A stretch of DNA of 64,000 nucleotides from Clostridiales bacterium. GTDB taxonomy: Bacteria; Bacillota; Clostridia; Oscillospirales; Acutalibacteraceae. Made by a program: the position numbers and the translations under genes. Shown piece by piece: positions 33,981-41,901 of the stretch. The stretch's first letter is position 1; each line of letters starts with the position of its first letter. The notes beneath the pieces are model-generated. The model did no database searches and was not told where the DNA came from. It was given only the letters and a program-made list of their open reading frames with translations. The DNA lies in NCBI GenBank assembly GCA_019422525.1, contig JAHZDE010000002.1, positions 310,001 to 374,000 on the forward strand, read 5' to 3'.

Positions 33981-34000
33981 TATTATCAAAAATCAAAAAA

Positions 34001-35515
34001 TTATTCCTGAATCAGGCTCTTGCCGTCCATCTCCTCCGGCTGGGGCAGGCCCAGAATCTGGAGCATAGTGGGAGCAATGTCAGCCAGACGGCCACCTTCA
34101 CGCAGCTGGCAGGAATAGCCTGCTACACAGAAGGGAACGGGGTTGGTGGTATGAGCAGTGAAGGGGCTTCCGTCCTCATCCACCATCTTGTCGGCATTGC
34201 CGTGGTCAGCGGTCAGCAGCAACACGCCGTCCATCTCACGGATAGCTTCTACCACGCGGCCTACGCAGGTGTCAACCGCTTCCACAGCCTTCACAGCGGC
34301 ATCAAATACGCCGGTGTGGCCGACCATGTCGCAGTTAGCGTAGTTCAGAATGATAACGTCGTACTTACCGCTCTTAACAGCTTCCACCATCTTGTCGGTA
34401 ACTTCATAAGCGCTCATTTCGGGCTGCAAATCATAAGTAGCAACCTTGGGGGACTTGACCAGAATACGGTCTTCACCCTCATAAACGGTTTCTACACCGC
34501 CGTTGAAGAAGAAGGTCACATGAGCGTACTTCTCAGTTTCGGCAATACGCAGCTGAGTCTTGCCATGAGCGGACAGATACTCGCCCAAGGTGTTTTTCAG
34601 GCTCTGAGGCTTGAAAGCGATCTGTACATTGGGCATAGTAGCATCATACTGGGTCATGCACACATAGGTCAGGGGGAAGAAACCATTGCGGCGCTCAAAG
34701 CCGTTAAAATCCGGGTCTACAAAGGTACGGGTGATTTCACGAGCGCGGTCAGGACGGAAGTTAAAGAAGATCACAGAGTCGTTGGCCTGGATGTGGGCAG
34801 CGCCATCTACCACGCAGGGAACCACAAACTCGTCGGTCACATCTTTGTCATAAGAGTTGGCCACTGCACACACGCCGCAGGCAGCCTTATCGCCCTCGCC
34901 GTATACCATAGCGGCATAAGCCTTTTCCACGCGCTCCCAGCGATTATCACGGTCCATAGCATAGTAACGGCCCATAACGGTAGCAATCTTGCCTACGCCG
35001 ATTTCTTCCAGCTTATCGGAAAGCTGCTGCACATAGTCCTTACCGGAGCTCGGGGGCACGTCACGGCCGTCCAGCAGGCAGTGGACATATACCTTGGTCA
35101 GGCCAAACTTCTTGGCCATCTCCACCAGTGCATACAGGTGGGTATTGTGGCTGTGCACGCCGCCGTCAGACAGCAGGCCAATCAGGTGCAGGGCACTGTC
35201 ATTTTTCTTGGCATTCTCCATAGCGGAGATAAAAGCCTCGTTCTCAAAGAAAGTACCATCCTGAATGGACTTGGTAATACGGGTCAATTCCTGATAGACA
35301 ATACGGCCGGCGCCCATATTGGTGTGGCCCACCTCACTGTTGCCCATCTGGCCGTCAGGCAGACCTACGTCCATGCCGGAAGCGCCGATTTTGGTAACAG
35401 GGTTGGAAGCGAACAGAGCATCAATATTGGGCTTATTGGCAGCAGCAATGGCATTGCCTTCTTTGGCAGCGCAGCCAAAACCGTCCAGAATCATCAGAAC
35501 GAGAGGTTTTTTCAT
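34001..35515 (-). CDS. gpmI: 2,3-bisphosphoglycerate-independent phosphoglycerate mutase
   Basis: A 504-aa Mn-dependent enzyme interconverting 3- and 2-phosphoglycerate in glycolysis. The catalytic serine is in QMGNSEVGHTNMGAGR, the first metal site in LMILDGFG, and the second in LLTADHGNADKM. The ATG at 35515 follows AAAGGAATG; upstream in-frame codons precede it. It is the last gene of a pgk-tpiA-gpmI cluster on the minus strand. Confidence 0.97.
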   Translation of the reverse strand: MKKPLVLMILDGFGCAAKEGNAIAAANKPNIDALFASNPVTKIGASGMDVGLPDGQMGNSEVGHTNMGAGRIVYQELTRITKSIQDGTFFENEAFISAMENAKKNDSALHLIGLLSDGGVHSHNTHLYALVEMAKKFGLTKVYVHCLLDGRDVPPSSGKDYVQQLSDKLEEIGVGKIATVMGRYYAMDRDNRWERVEKAYAAMVYGEGDKAACGVCAVANSYDKDVTDEFVVPCVVDGAAHIQANDSVIFFNFRPDRAREITRTFVDPDFNGFERRNGFFPLTYVCMTQYDATMPNVQIAFKPQSLKNTLGEYLSAHGKTQLRIAETEKYAHVTFFFNGGVETVYEGEDRILVKSPKVATYDLQPEMSAYEVTDKMVEAVKSGKYDVIILNYANCDMVGHTGVFDAAVKAVEAVDTCVGRVVEAIREMDGVLLLTADHGNADKMVDEDGSPFTAHTTNPVPFCVAGYSCQLREGGRLADIAPTMLQILGLPQPEEMDGKSLIQE

Positions 35516-35571
35516 GGGAATCATTCCTTTCTGCGGCACAGCCGCAATAAGTGAAAAGCAAAACAGCAAAC

Positions 35572-35612
35572 GGGGGACTGATACAGCGGTTTCGCTGCGC
35601 CAGCCCCCTGTT
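35572..35612 (-). terminator. Hairpin between tpiA and gpmI
   Basis: On the minus strand a GGGGGCTG/CAGTCCCCC stem encloses a smaller GCG/CGC stem and is followed by an interrupted T-rich tract. It may be a weak terminator or an mRNA-stabilising hairpin. Confidence 0.5.
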
Positions 35613-35658
35613 TCTATTCAGGGAGCCTCAGGGAGAAGCCCCGTTTTTCATGGAAAAA

Positions 35659-36429
35659 TCAGCCGACAGTAGCAGCCTTCACGATTTCGGCAAAGTCAGC
35701 AGGCTTCAGGGAAGCGCCGCCAATCAGACCGCCGTCCACATCGGGCTGTGCCAGCAGTTCGGCAGCGTTCTTGGCGTTCATGGAGCCGCCGTACTGAATA
35801 ACCATCTTCTCAGCAGCCTCGTCGTCATACAGCTCTTTGATTACGCCACGGATGACAGCGCAAACTTCATTAGCCTGCTCAGCAGTAGCGGTGCGGCCGG
35901 TGCCGATAGCCCACACAGGCTCATAAGCGATGATCACGCGGGCCAGCTCTTCCTTGGAAACGCCCTGAAGAGCAATCTTCGTCTGCATGGCAACCAGCTC
36001 AGCGGTGATGCCCTGCTCGCGCTGCTCCAGGTACTCGCCAACGCATACGATAACGGTCAGACCCTTGTCCAGAGCGGCGCGGGTGCGCTTCTGTACGGTC
36101 ACATCGGTATCTCCGAAATAGGTGCGGCGCTCGCTGTGGCCGGTAATGACATACTGAACGCCCATAGCAGCCAGCATATCAGCGGAGATCTCGCCGGTAA
36201 AAGCGCCGGAGGGCTCCCAGTGGCAGTTTTCAGCACCAATCTTGATGTTGGTACCGGCAGTAGCTTCCAGAGCGGTCTGCAAGTCTACATAGGGAACGCA
36301 GGCAACCACGTCACAGCCAGCATCCTTTACCAGGGGAGCGATGGCATTCAGCAGCTCTTTAGCCTCAGCGGGGGTCTTGTTCATTTTCCAGTTACCGGCA
36401 ATAACAGCCTTTCTAACAGCTTTGTTCAT
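35659..36429 (-). CDS. tpiA: Triosephosphate isomerase
   Basis: A 256-aa TIM-barrel enzyme interconverting dihydroxyacetone phosphate and glyceraldehyde 3-phosphate. It has AGNWKMNKT with the catalytic Lys, GHSERRTYFG with the electrophilic His, the catalytic Glu in YEPVWAIGTG, and the phosphate loop YGGSMNAKN. The ATG at 36429 follows AAAGGAAG. It sits between pgk and gpmI but is separated from each by a hairpin. Confidence 0.98.
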   Translation of the reverse strand: MNKAVRKAVIAGNWKMNKTPAEAKELLNAIAPLVKDAGCDVVACVPYVDLQTALEATAGTNIKIGAENCHWEPSGAFTGEISADMLAAMGVQYVITGHSERRTYFGDTDVTVQKRTRAALDKGLTVIVCVGEYLEQREQGITAELVAMQTKIALQGVSKEELARVIIAYEPVWAIGTGRTATAEQANEVCAVIRGVIKELYDDEAAEKMVIQYGGSMNAKNAAELLAQPDVDGGLIGGASLKPADFAEIVKAATVG

Positions 36430-36472
36430 GGGAGAACTTCCTTTCTCATAATCACTCATGGATCGTTGGTTG

Positions 36473-36507
36473 AAAAAGGGCGGGAAAGCCCGAGACTCTC
36501 CCGCCCT
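36473..36507 (-). terminator. Intrinsic terminator between pgk and tpiA
   Basis: AGGGCGGGA (36477-36485) pairs with TCCCGCCCT (36499-36507). On the minus strand TTTTT follows. pgk transcripts would therefore partly end before tpiA. Confidence 0.82.
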
Positions 36508-36520
36508 GTGTTCACATTGA

Positions 36521-37720
36521 TTAGGCGTCCTTATCGTTCAGGCAGGCAATACCCGGCAGAACCAGGCCCTCCAGGAATTCCAGGGAAGCGCCGCCGCCGG
36601 TGGAGATGTGAGTCATCTTATCGGCAAAGCCCAGCTTTTCAACAGCTGCAGCGGAATCGCCGCCGCCGATGATGGAAATAGCGCCGCTCTCAGCAACTGC
36701 CTGTGCCACAGCGATGGTACCAGCAGCAAACTTGTCCCATTCGGAAACGCCCATCGGTCCGTTCCAAACAACGGTACCGGCGTTCTTGATGGCAGCTGCA
36801 AACTTCTCGCGGGTCTTGGGTCCAATGTCCAGGCCCATCCAGCCGTCGGGAATGGTATCAGAGTTGACCAGCTTGGCCTCTGCATCAGCAGCATACTTAT
36901 CGGCAACGATATTATCCTCAGGAATCAGGAAGTTAACGCCCTTCTCCTTAGCCTTAGCCATCATGTCTTTTGCCAGCTCCACTTTGTCATCCTCGCAGAT
37001 GGAGGTGCCGATGGAGTAGCCCAGAGACTTCATGAAGGTATAAGCCATACCGCCACCAATAATCAGGGTGTCAACCTTGTCAATCAGGTTGTTGATAACA
37101 CCGATCTTATCGGAAACCTTAGCGCCGCCCAAAATAGCAACGAAGGGACGCTTCGGGTTAGACAGAGCGCCGCCCATGATGGTGATTTCCTTCTGGATCA
37201 GGAAACCGCAGACAGCGGGCAGATAATCAGCCACACCGGCAGTGGAAGCATGAGCGCGGTGAGCGGTACCAAATGCATCGTTCACATAAATCTCAGCCAT
37301 GGAAGCCAGCTCTTTTGCGAATGCGGGATCGTTCTTTTCTTCTTCCTTATGGAAGCGAACGTTCTCGAGCAGTTCCACTTCGCCGTCCTGCAGGGAAGCA
37401 GCGATGCTCTTGGCGCTCTCGCCGATCACGTCCTTAGCCATCTTGACTTCCTGGCCCAGAGCCTTGGAGAGATAAGCAGCGACAGGAGCCAAAGAGTACT
37501 TCATGTTGAACTCACCCTTCGGGCGGCCCAGATGAGAGCACAGGATAACCTTCGCCTTGTGGTCCACCAGATACTTGATGGTCTTCATGGCTTCGTTAAT
37601 ACGCTTGGGGTCAGCGATGTTGCCTTCGGCATCGAAGGGAACGTTAAAATCGCAGCGGACGAGGACTCTCTTGCCGGTTACGTCGATGTCTTCGACAGTT
37701 TTTTTGTTAAGATAGTTCAT
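36521..37720 (-). CDS. pgk: Phosphoglycerate kinase
   Basis: A 399-aa glycolytic kinase making ATP from 1,3-bisphosphoglycerate. It has the N-terminal KRVLVRCDFNVPFD, the substrate-binding SHLGRPKGEFN, the ADP-binding AILGGAKVSDKIGVI, and the late GGGDSAAAVEKLG. The ATG at 37720 follows AAAGGAG at a proper distance. No gap gene is adjacent. Confidence 0.98.
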   Translation of the reverse strand: MNYLNKKTVEDIDVTGKRVLVRCDFNVPFDAEGNIADPKRINEAMKTIKYLVDHKAKVILCSHLGRPKGEFNMKYSLAPVAAYLSKALGQEVKMAKDVIGESAKSIAASLQDGEVELLENVRFHKEEEKNDPAFAKELASMAEIYVNDAFGTAHRAHASTAGVADYLPAVCGFLIQKEITIMGGALSNPKRPFVAILGGAKVSDKIGVINNLIDKVDTLIIGGGMAYTFMKSLGYSIGTSICEDDKVELAKDMMAKAKEKGVNFLIPEDNIVADKYAADAEAKLVNSDTIPDGWMGLDIGPKTREKFAAAIKNAGTVVWNGPMGVSEWDKFAAGTIAVAQAVAESGAISIIGGGDSAAAVEKLGFADKMTHISTGGGASLEFLEGLVLPGIACLNDKDA

Positions 37721-37792
37721 GTGCGATACACTCCTTTTGCTTTGGTTCTTCTTTTTCAGGAATTGTGAAAGAAAATACAAAGTACTGTTATT

Positions 37793-37821
37793 ATTGTATA
37801 ACAAAATCCCATGCTTTTCAA
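37793..37821 (-). promoter_or_regulatory. Promoter of the pgk-tpiA-gpmI cluster
   Basis: On the minus strand, TTGAAA (37816-37821) and TACAAT (37793-37798) are separated by 17 bases, about 70 bases before the pgk start. Confidence 0.8.
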
Positions 37822-37904
37822 GCGGTTTCAGTGGAAATCCCCCGCAAACCGGAGATTTTTCTCTAAGAAAAGAGGAGTTTTTCCCAGAAAGGAAAGCGGA
37901 TAGG

Positions 37905-38423
37905 TTACAGCTGGCGGTAAGGGGACGCATCCCAATCATATTCCCGCAGTCTGCCGGCACTGCTCAAAGCAGGGTATCCCCACTGACGCAGGACTTCATA
38001 GACGCCGACAGCCACCGAGTTGGAAAGGTTCAGGCTTCTGGCCTCGTCAATCATGGGGATTCTCACGCAGCTGTCGGGATGCTCGAACAGGAGCTTTTCG
38101 GGAAGGCCGGCTGTTTCTTTTCCGAACACCAGATAAGCATTGTCGGGATAGGACATATCCGAATGGGTTTTTCTGGCTTTGGTGCTAAAAAAGAAAAAGT
38201 TTCCATGATTTTTTTCAAAAAATTCGGAAAGACTGTCGTAATAGGAAATATCCAGCAGATGCCAGTAATCAAGTCCGGCCCGCTTGAGCTTGCGGTCGTC
38301 AATGGCAAAGCCCATGGGACCTACTAGATGAAGCCGGGCGCCGGTAGCGGCGCAGGTTCGGGCGATATTGCCGGTATTTTGAGGAATTTCCGGTTCGACG
38401 AGTACAATATTGAGGGTTGGCAA
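37905..38423 (-). CDS. trmL: tRNA (cytidine(34)-2'-O)-methyltransferase
   Basis: A 172-aa SPOUT-class methyltransferase modifying the wobble base of tRNA-Leu isoacceptors. Marks are NIVLVEPEIPQNTGNIARTC, LHLVGPMGF, LVFGKETAGLP and IPMIDEARSLNLSNSVAV, which form the trefoil knot for S-adenosylmethionine. The TTG at 38423 was chosen because AAGGAG lies at correct spacing; no ATG fits before the NIVLVEP motif. Confidence 0.92.
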   Translation of the reverse strand: MPTLNIVLVEPEIPQNTGNIARTCAATGARLHLVGPMGFAIDDRKLKRAGLDYWHLLDISYYDSLSEFFEKNHGNFFFFSTKARKTHSDMSYPDNAYLVFGKETAGLPEKLLFEHPDSCVRIPMIDEARSLNLSNSVAVGVYEVLRQWGYPALSSAGRLREYDWDASPYRQL

Positions 38424-38557
38424 AAAATCGACTCCTTCAAGTCCCCGAAAGGCGGGGGCTGCTAAAAATTGGCGGCATACCCTGCCGCAAGGGGGGAAGA
38501 ATGATGAATATGGCCGCATGTTTCAAAATTTTACTGTTATATGGGAGGTTATGCTGT

Positions 38558-38740
38558 ATGATGAAGAGCACCATGAATGTGGTAAAAGGCGTAGGAATTG
38601 GAATGTTGGCGGGAGCCGCCGTTACCATGGTAGGCGGGCAAATGATGAAAGCCGACAAAAAGCAAATGAAGAAAAATGCCGGAAAAGCCATGCGGGCCAT
38701 GGGCGAAGTGATTGACGGCGTACAGTATATGTTCCGCTAA
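38558..38740 (+). CDS. Small protein with one hydrophobic segment, unknown
   Basis: A 60-aa protein with a Gly/Ala-rich hydrophobic stretch (VVKGVGIGMLAGAAVTMVGG) and a Lys-rich second half. The pattern is like YtxH-type small membrane proteins, but too short to assign. The ATG at 38558 follows GGGAGG by eight bases. Confidence 0.6.
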   Translation: MMKSTMNVVKGVGIGMLAGAAVTMVGGQMMKADKKQMKKNAGKAMRAMGEVIDGVQYMFR

Positions 38741-38751
38741 TTGAAATTTTG

Positions 38752-38781
38752 AGCCTTCCGCCTTTCTCATGGGGGAAGGCT
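38752..38781. terminator. Weak hairpin between convergent genes
   Basis: AGCCTTCC (38752-38759) pairs with GGAAGGCT (38774-38781). There is no T run on either side, so terminator function is doubtful; the right arm touches the stop of the MORN gene. Confidence 0.35.
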
Positions 38782-40288
38782 ACATATCCTGCGGTTTCAA
38801 GCGACTGTAATACATGCCGTCATAATACCGGTCCTCACGCCATTCCCCGGTAAAAACTACATTTCCCTGGGTGTCAAATTCGGTTCCCCGGCCATGGCGC
38901 TTCCCATCTTTCCACATGCCGGTATAAACCAGATTTCCTTGGGCGTCAAACTCGGCCCCTTCTCCGGTCGGCTGGTTATTTTTCCATTTGCCGACAAACA
39001 GGGAGCCGTCTTTTGCCCGGTAAGAAATCCCCAATCCTTCTTTTTGTCCGTTTTCGATGCGTCCTGCAAAACGCAGGTTGCCATTTTTATCAAACAGAGA
39101 ACCGATTTTACCCGGGACGCCATTCTGCCATACGCCTACATGCAGCGCATGGTCTTCTTCCCGGAAGGTAGCCCCCAGGCCATCCCGACGGTCGTCTTTC
39201 CATCCTCCGGCATAACAGGGTTCCCCGGAGCGGTAGTAGCATACACCCCAACCGTCCCGGCGATCATGGGAATATTTTCCTTCATAGGCAGTCACGCCGT
39301 TTTCCTGTGCAGTACGTCCGTGGCCGCTGCGCATCCCGTCAATCAGTTTTCCAAAATAGGCACAACACTCTTCCGCGCTGACAATAATCCGTTTGGCAGG
39401 TGTCTGAGGTTTTTCCACAGGTGGCTCCTGAGGTTTCTGGCGGCCAATTCTTTTCCCGTCTGCTTGGATAACGCCATTGGCATGGCGTACAGCTACCAAA
39501 TAGCGGGTAGCGGGAATTTCCACATCAATTTGGAACAATTCCCGGTTAGAAGCATAACTGCCGTCAGGGCCGTCCTGTACAAAACAGATAGAAGGCTTTT
39601 TCTTTTCTGTAGGGGCAGAAGATTCCTGTTTTTTCACCAAAAAGGCCGGCAGAACAGAAAGACTTCCACATTCTTCTGGACATTCTGCCAGATGCAAACG
39701 CAAAGTTTGTTCCTCCCGGACGCAGTAACAAAAATCGCCCTGGTCGGTAGAGGCCAGTACTTTCGGTTCACCGGCTCGGGCGTTGATGGCACTTTGCAGT
39801 GCAGTTCCCGGTTCATAGGGACAGGCCAGCAAGTCGGTACGGCGAAAACAGTCGTTATCCCCATCCCAATCCAGCCGGATCATATAATTTCCATCCTGAG
39901 CCGGCTGCAAAATCACGAAAGGCCGCAGACTTCCCGGACGAAAATAACTGGTTTTTATCCAGCGGTTTTCCTGAAACAGGACACGGGCAGCAACCTGTCC
40001 TTCAGGGGTGCGAAACAATAAAGCAGTTCCTTCTTCCACTGGCAAAGTCTCTTCAACTGTAAATCGGCCAATTTTCCTCACCCATTTCAGCCGCTTTTTA
40101 TGAACGCTTCCCCGGTATCGGGAAAGCTGTCCGCTGACAGTATCTTCCCCGGATGTTCGTGCGTTCTTTTCGGTTTGGAAAAAAGTGCGCAGCAGCTGGG
40201 CCAATGGTCCATGAAAACGCTCTGCCGTATCAAAAGGGAACAGGCACACGGAATAATACACAGGTTGTGTTCCGGGCAGCTGTTGCAT
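38780..40288 (-). CDS. MORN-repeat protein
   Basis: A 502-aa cytoplasmic protein. The N-terminal 350 residues are beta-rich and unrecognised (PVYYSVCLFPFDTAERFHG). The C-terminal third has about seven MORN-type repeats of roughly 23 residues. Examples are YEGKYSHDRRDGWG, YAGGWKDDRRDGLG, FVGKWKNNQPTGEG, YTGMWKDGKRHGRG and FTGEWREDRYYDG. MORN repeats bind lipids or act as scaffolds in eukaryotes; in bacteria their role is mostly unknown. The ATG at 40288 follows GAGGAGG; the much longer open frame upstream crosses the promoter. Confidence 0.82.
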   Translation of the reverse strand: MQQLPGTQPVYYSVCLFPFDTAERFHGPLAQLLRTFFQTEKNARTSGEDTVSGQLSRYRGSVHKKRLKWVRKIGRFTVEETLPVEEGTALLFRTPEGQVAARVLFQENRWIKTSYFRPGSLRPFVILQPAQDGNYMIRLDWDGDNDCFRRTDLLACPYEPGTALQSAINARAGEPKVLASTDQGDFCYCVREEQTLRLHLAECPEECGSLSVLPAFLVKKQESSAPTEKKKPSICFVQDGPDGSYASNRELFQIDVEIPATRYLVAVRHANGVIQADGKRIGRQKPQEPPVEKPQTPAKRIIVSAEECCAYFGKLIDGMRSGHGRTAQENGVTAYEGKYSHDRRDGWGVCYYRSGEPCYAGGWKDDRRDGLGATFREEDHALHVGVWQNGVPGKIGSLFDKNGNLRFAGRIENGQKEGLGISYRAKDGSLFVGKWKNNQPTGEGAEFDAQGNLVYTGMWKDGKRHGRGTEFDTQGNVVFTGEWREDRYYDGMYYSRLKPQDM

Positions 40289-40340
40289 GGTGAGAACCTC
40301 CTCATTTTGAATCATATTCCATAGGGATAAAACTTGGTAT

Positions 40341-40349
40341 ATTATAGCA
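40341..40349 (-). promoter_or_regulatory. Extended -10 promoter of the MORN gene
   Basis: On the minus strand TGCTATAAT is an extended -10 box, about 50 bases before the start. No clear -35 is seen. Confidence 0.55.
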
Positions 40350-40417
40350 CAATTGGGGCTTGATAGGAAGTTTTTCAGTGTGGTTGCCACAATTTTTGAA
40401 AAAAGAAGAAAATCCTC

Positions 40418-40446
40418 TTTTGCCCGCTGTGCGTGAATGATATAAT
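40418..40446 (+). promoter_or_regulatory. Promoter of the mscS gene
   Basis: TATAAT at 40441-40446 with TTTTGC 17 bases upstream. The -10 is perfect but the -35 is weak. Confidence 0.6.
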
Positions 40447-40520
40447 TAGGAATGACTACCCGGATATACGGGTATAACATTGTGTAGAGAAAGCCTTGTA
40501 AAGGAGTGGATACATACAAA

Positions 40521-41330
40521 ATGAATCTTGAAAAGTTTTTTGAATGGCTGATGGGCTGGCTGGGAAACATGGCGCCGCGGGTCTTGGGCGCTATCATTGT
40601 GGTAGCGGTCGGATGGGTTTTGTCAAAAGCCCTGGTGAAGCTGCTCAAAAAGGCTCTGGAGCGGGGAAAGGCAGAAGCCGGTGTGATTACCTTTATCGGT
40701 TCTCTGGTCAATATCTCTCTCAAAATATTGGTGGGCATTACAGCAGCCGCTCAGCTCGGTTTTAACGTCACTTCCATTATTACCGCCATTGGTGCATTGG
40801 GTGTGACCGTAGGTTTGGCTTTAAAGGACAGCATGAGTAATGTGGCCAGCGGGGTGCAGATTTTATTTACCCATACGTTCCGAGTGGGCGATTACTTGGC
40901 GGTAGGAGGGGTAGAGGGAACAGTTGACCGAATTGAAATTATGTATACATCGCTGCACACCTTTGACAATAAAGAGATTGTGATTCCCAATTCCCAGTTG
41001 ACTGCCAGTGTGATTACCAATTATACATCACAGACTACCCGCCGGTTGGATTTAAGTTATTCGGTATCCTATAGTACAGACCTCGCGCAGGCCAGGCAGG
41101 TGTTACATCAGGTAATAGAAGCAAACGAAAAAGTCTTGCAGGACCCGGCACCATTAGTGGCAATTGGAGAACATAAAGATAGCTGTATTATGGTAGTGGC
41201 TAAAATTTGGTGCGAAACAGATAACTATTGGCCGCTGTATTTTGAAATGCAGGAGTCGGTAAAAAATGCCTTTGACCAGGCAGGAATCGAAATTCCTTTC
41301 CCGCAGCTGGATATTCACAATAAGCCGTAA
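40521..41330 (+). CDS. mscS: MscS-family mechanosensitive channel
   Basis: A 269-aa small-conductance mechanosensitive channel protecting against hypo-osmotic shock. Two or three transmembrane helices lie in the first 100 residues. The pore-lining TM3 is rich in Gly/Ala (AIGALGVTVGLALKDSMSN), and the beta domain has VGDYLAVGGVEGTVDRIEI and VIPNSQLTASVITNYT. A GTG at 40506 overlaps the AAGGAG site, so the ATG at 40521 was chosen despite its rather long spacing of about 14 bases. Confidence 0.93.
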   Translation: MNLEKFFEWLMGWLGNMAPRVLGAIIVVAVGWVLSKALVKLLKKALERGKAEAGVITFIGSLVNISLKILVGITAAAQLGFNVTSIITAIGALGVTVGLALKDSMSNVASGVQILFTHTFRVGDYLAVGGVEGTVDRIEIMYTSLHTFDNKEIVIPNSQLTASVITNYTSQTTRRLDLSYSVSYSTDLAQARQVLHQVIEANEKVLQDPAPLVAIGEHKDSCIMVVAKIWCETDNYWPLYFEMQESVKNAFDQAGIEIPFPQLDIHNKP

Positions 41331-41341
41331 GGAGGATAGAG

Positions 41342-41776
41342 ATGGAACAGCAATATCGGTATGTAACGGCTCAGGGACTTGAAGAACTTCCTCAGGCAGC
41401 GGCTATCCGTCAGGAGGTTTTTGTAGAGGAACAGGGCTTTCATAATGAGTTTGATGATATTGACAGACAGGCTGTCCATCTTGTGGTGATGGACGGAGAA
41501 ACACCAGTAGCCGCCGGACGTGTATACTGGGAAGAGGACTGCAAGGTGTGGCATGTAGGGCGAGTGTGTGTGCGAAAGCCATGGCGCGGCAGGGAATTGG
41601 GACGTTTGGTCATGGAAGGGCTGGAAAAGGAAGCCCGAAAACGCGGTGCTGAAAAACTGATGCTTTCTGCACAGGTGCAGGCCAGAGGGTTTTATGAAAA
41701 GCTGGGATATTCCGCCTATGGAGGTGAATATCTGGATGAGCACTGTCCCCATATTGCAATGAAAAAGATTTGTTAA
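41342..41776 (+). CDS. GNAT family N-acetyltransferase
   Basis: A 144-aa acetyl-CoA dependent acetyltransferase of the ElaA/YjcF type. It has AIRQEVFVEEQGF, VAAGRVYWE, the acetyl-CoA loop VRKPWRGRELGRLVME, and the late ARGFYEKLGYSAYGGEYLDE. The substrate is unknown. It begins 11 bases after mscS with GGAGG between them, so the two are co-transcribed. Confidence 0.9.
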   Translation: MEQQYRYVTAQGLEELPQAAAIRQEVFVEEQGFHNEFDDIDRQAVHLVVMDGETPVAAGRVYWEEDCKVWHVGRVCVRKPWRGRELGRLVMEGLEKEARKRGAEKLMLSAQVQARGFYEKLGYSAYGGEYLDEHCPHIAMKKIC

Positions 41777-41800
41777 TAACTTTTTTCCGGCACGGGATTG

Positions 41801-41809
41801 TGCTATAAT
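41801..41809 (+). promoter_or_regulatory. Extended -10 promoter of the MBOAT-DHHW operon
   Basis: TGCTATAAT (41801-41809) is an extended -10 box with a T-rich region in the -35 position. The untranslated leader is about 85 bases. Confidence 0.6.
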
Positions 41810-41901
41810 CAAAAAGGTTGCCCGGAAGTGCCGGTGCAGCTGCGCATAGTTCTATTGTAATCAAACCGTTTGTTGAATTTTATCGAAAGAGGAAGGAAGC
41901 T

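Noticed and set aside
34151..35554. 467-codon plus-strand open frame, and similar long frames at 35551-36672 and 36608-37768
   Set aside because: Antisense shadows of gpmI, tpiA and pgk; no starts with ribosome sites.
38800..39300. DNA tandem repeat
   Set aside because: The periodicity is of protein MORN repeats; the nucleotide sequences have diverged too far to be a DNA repeat array.
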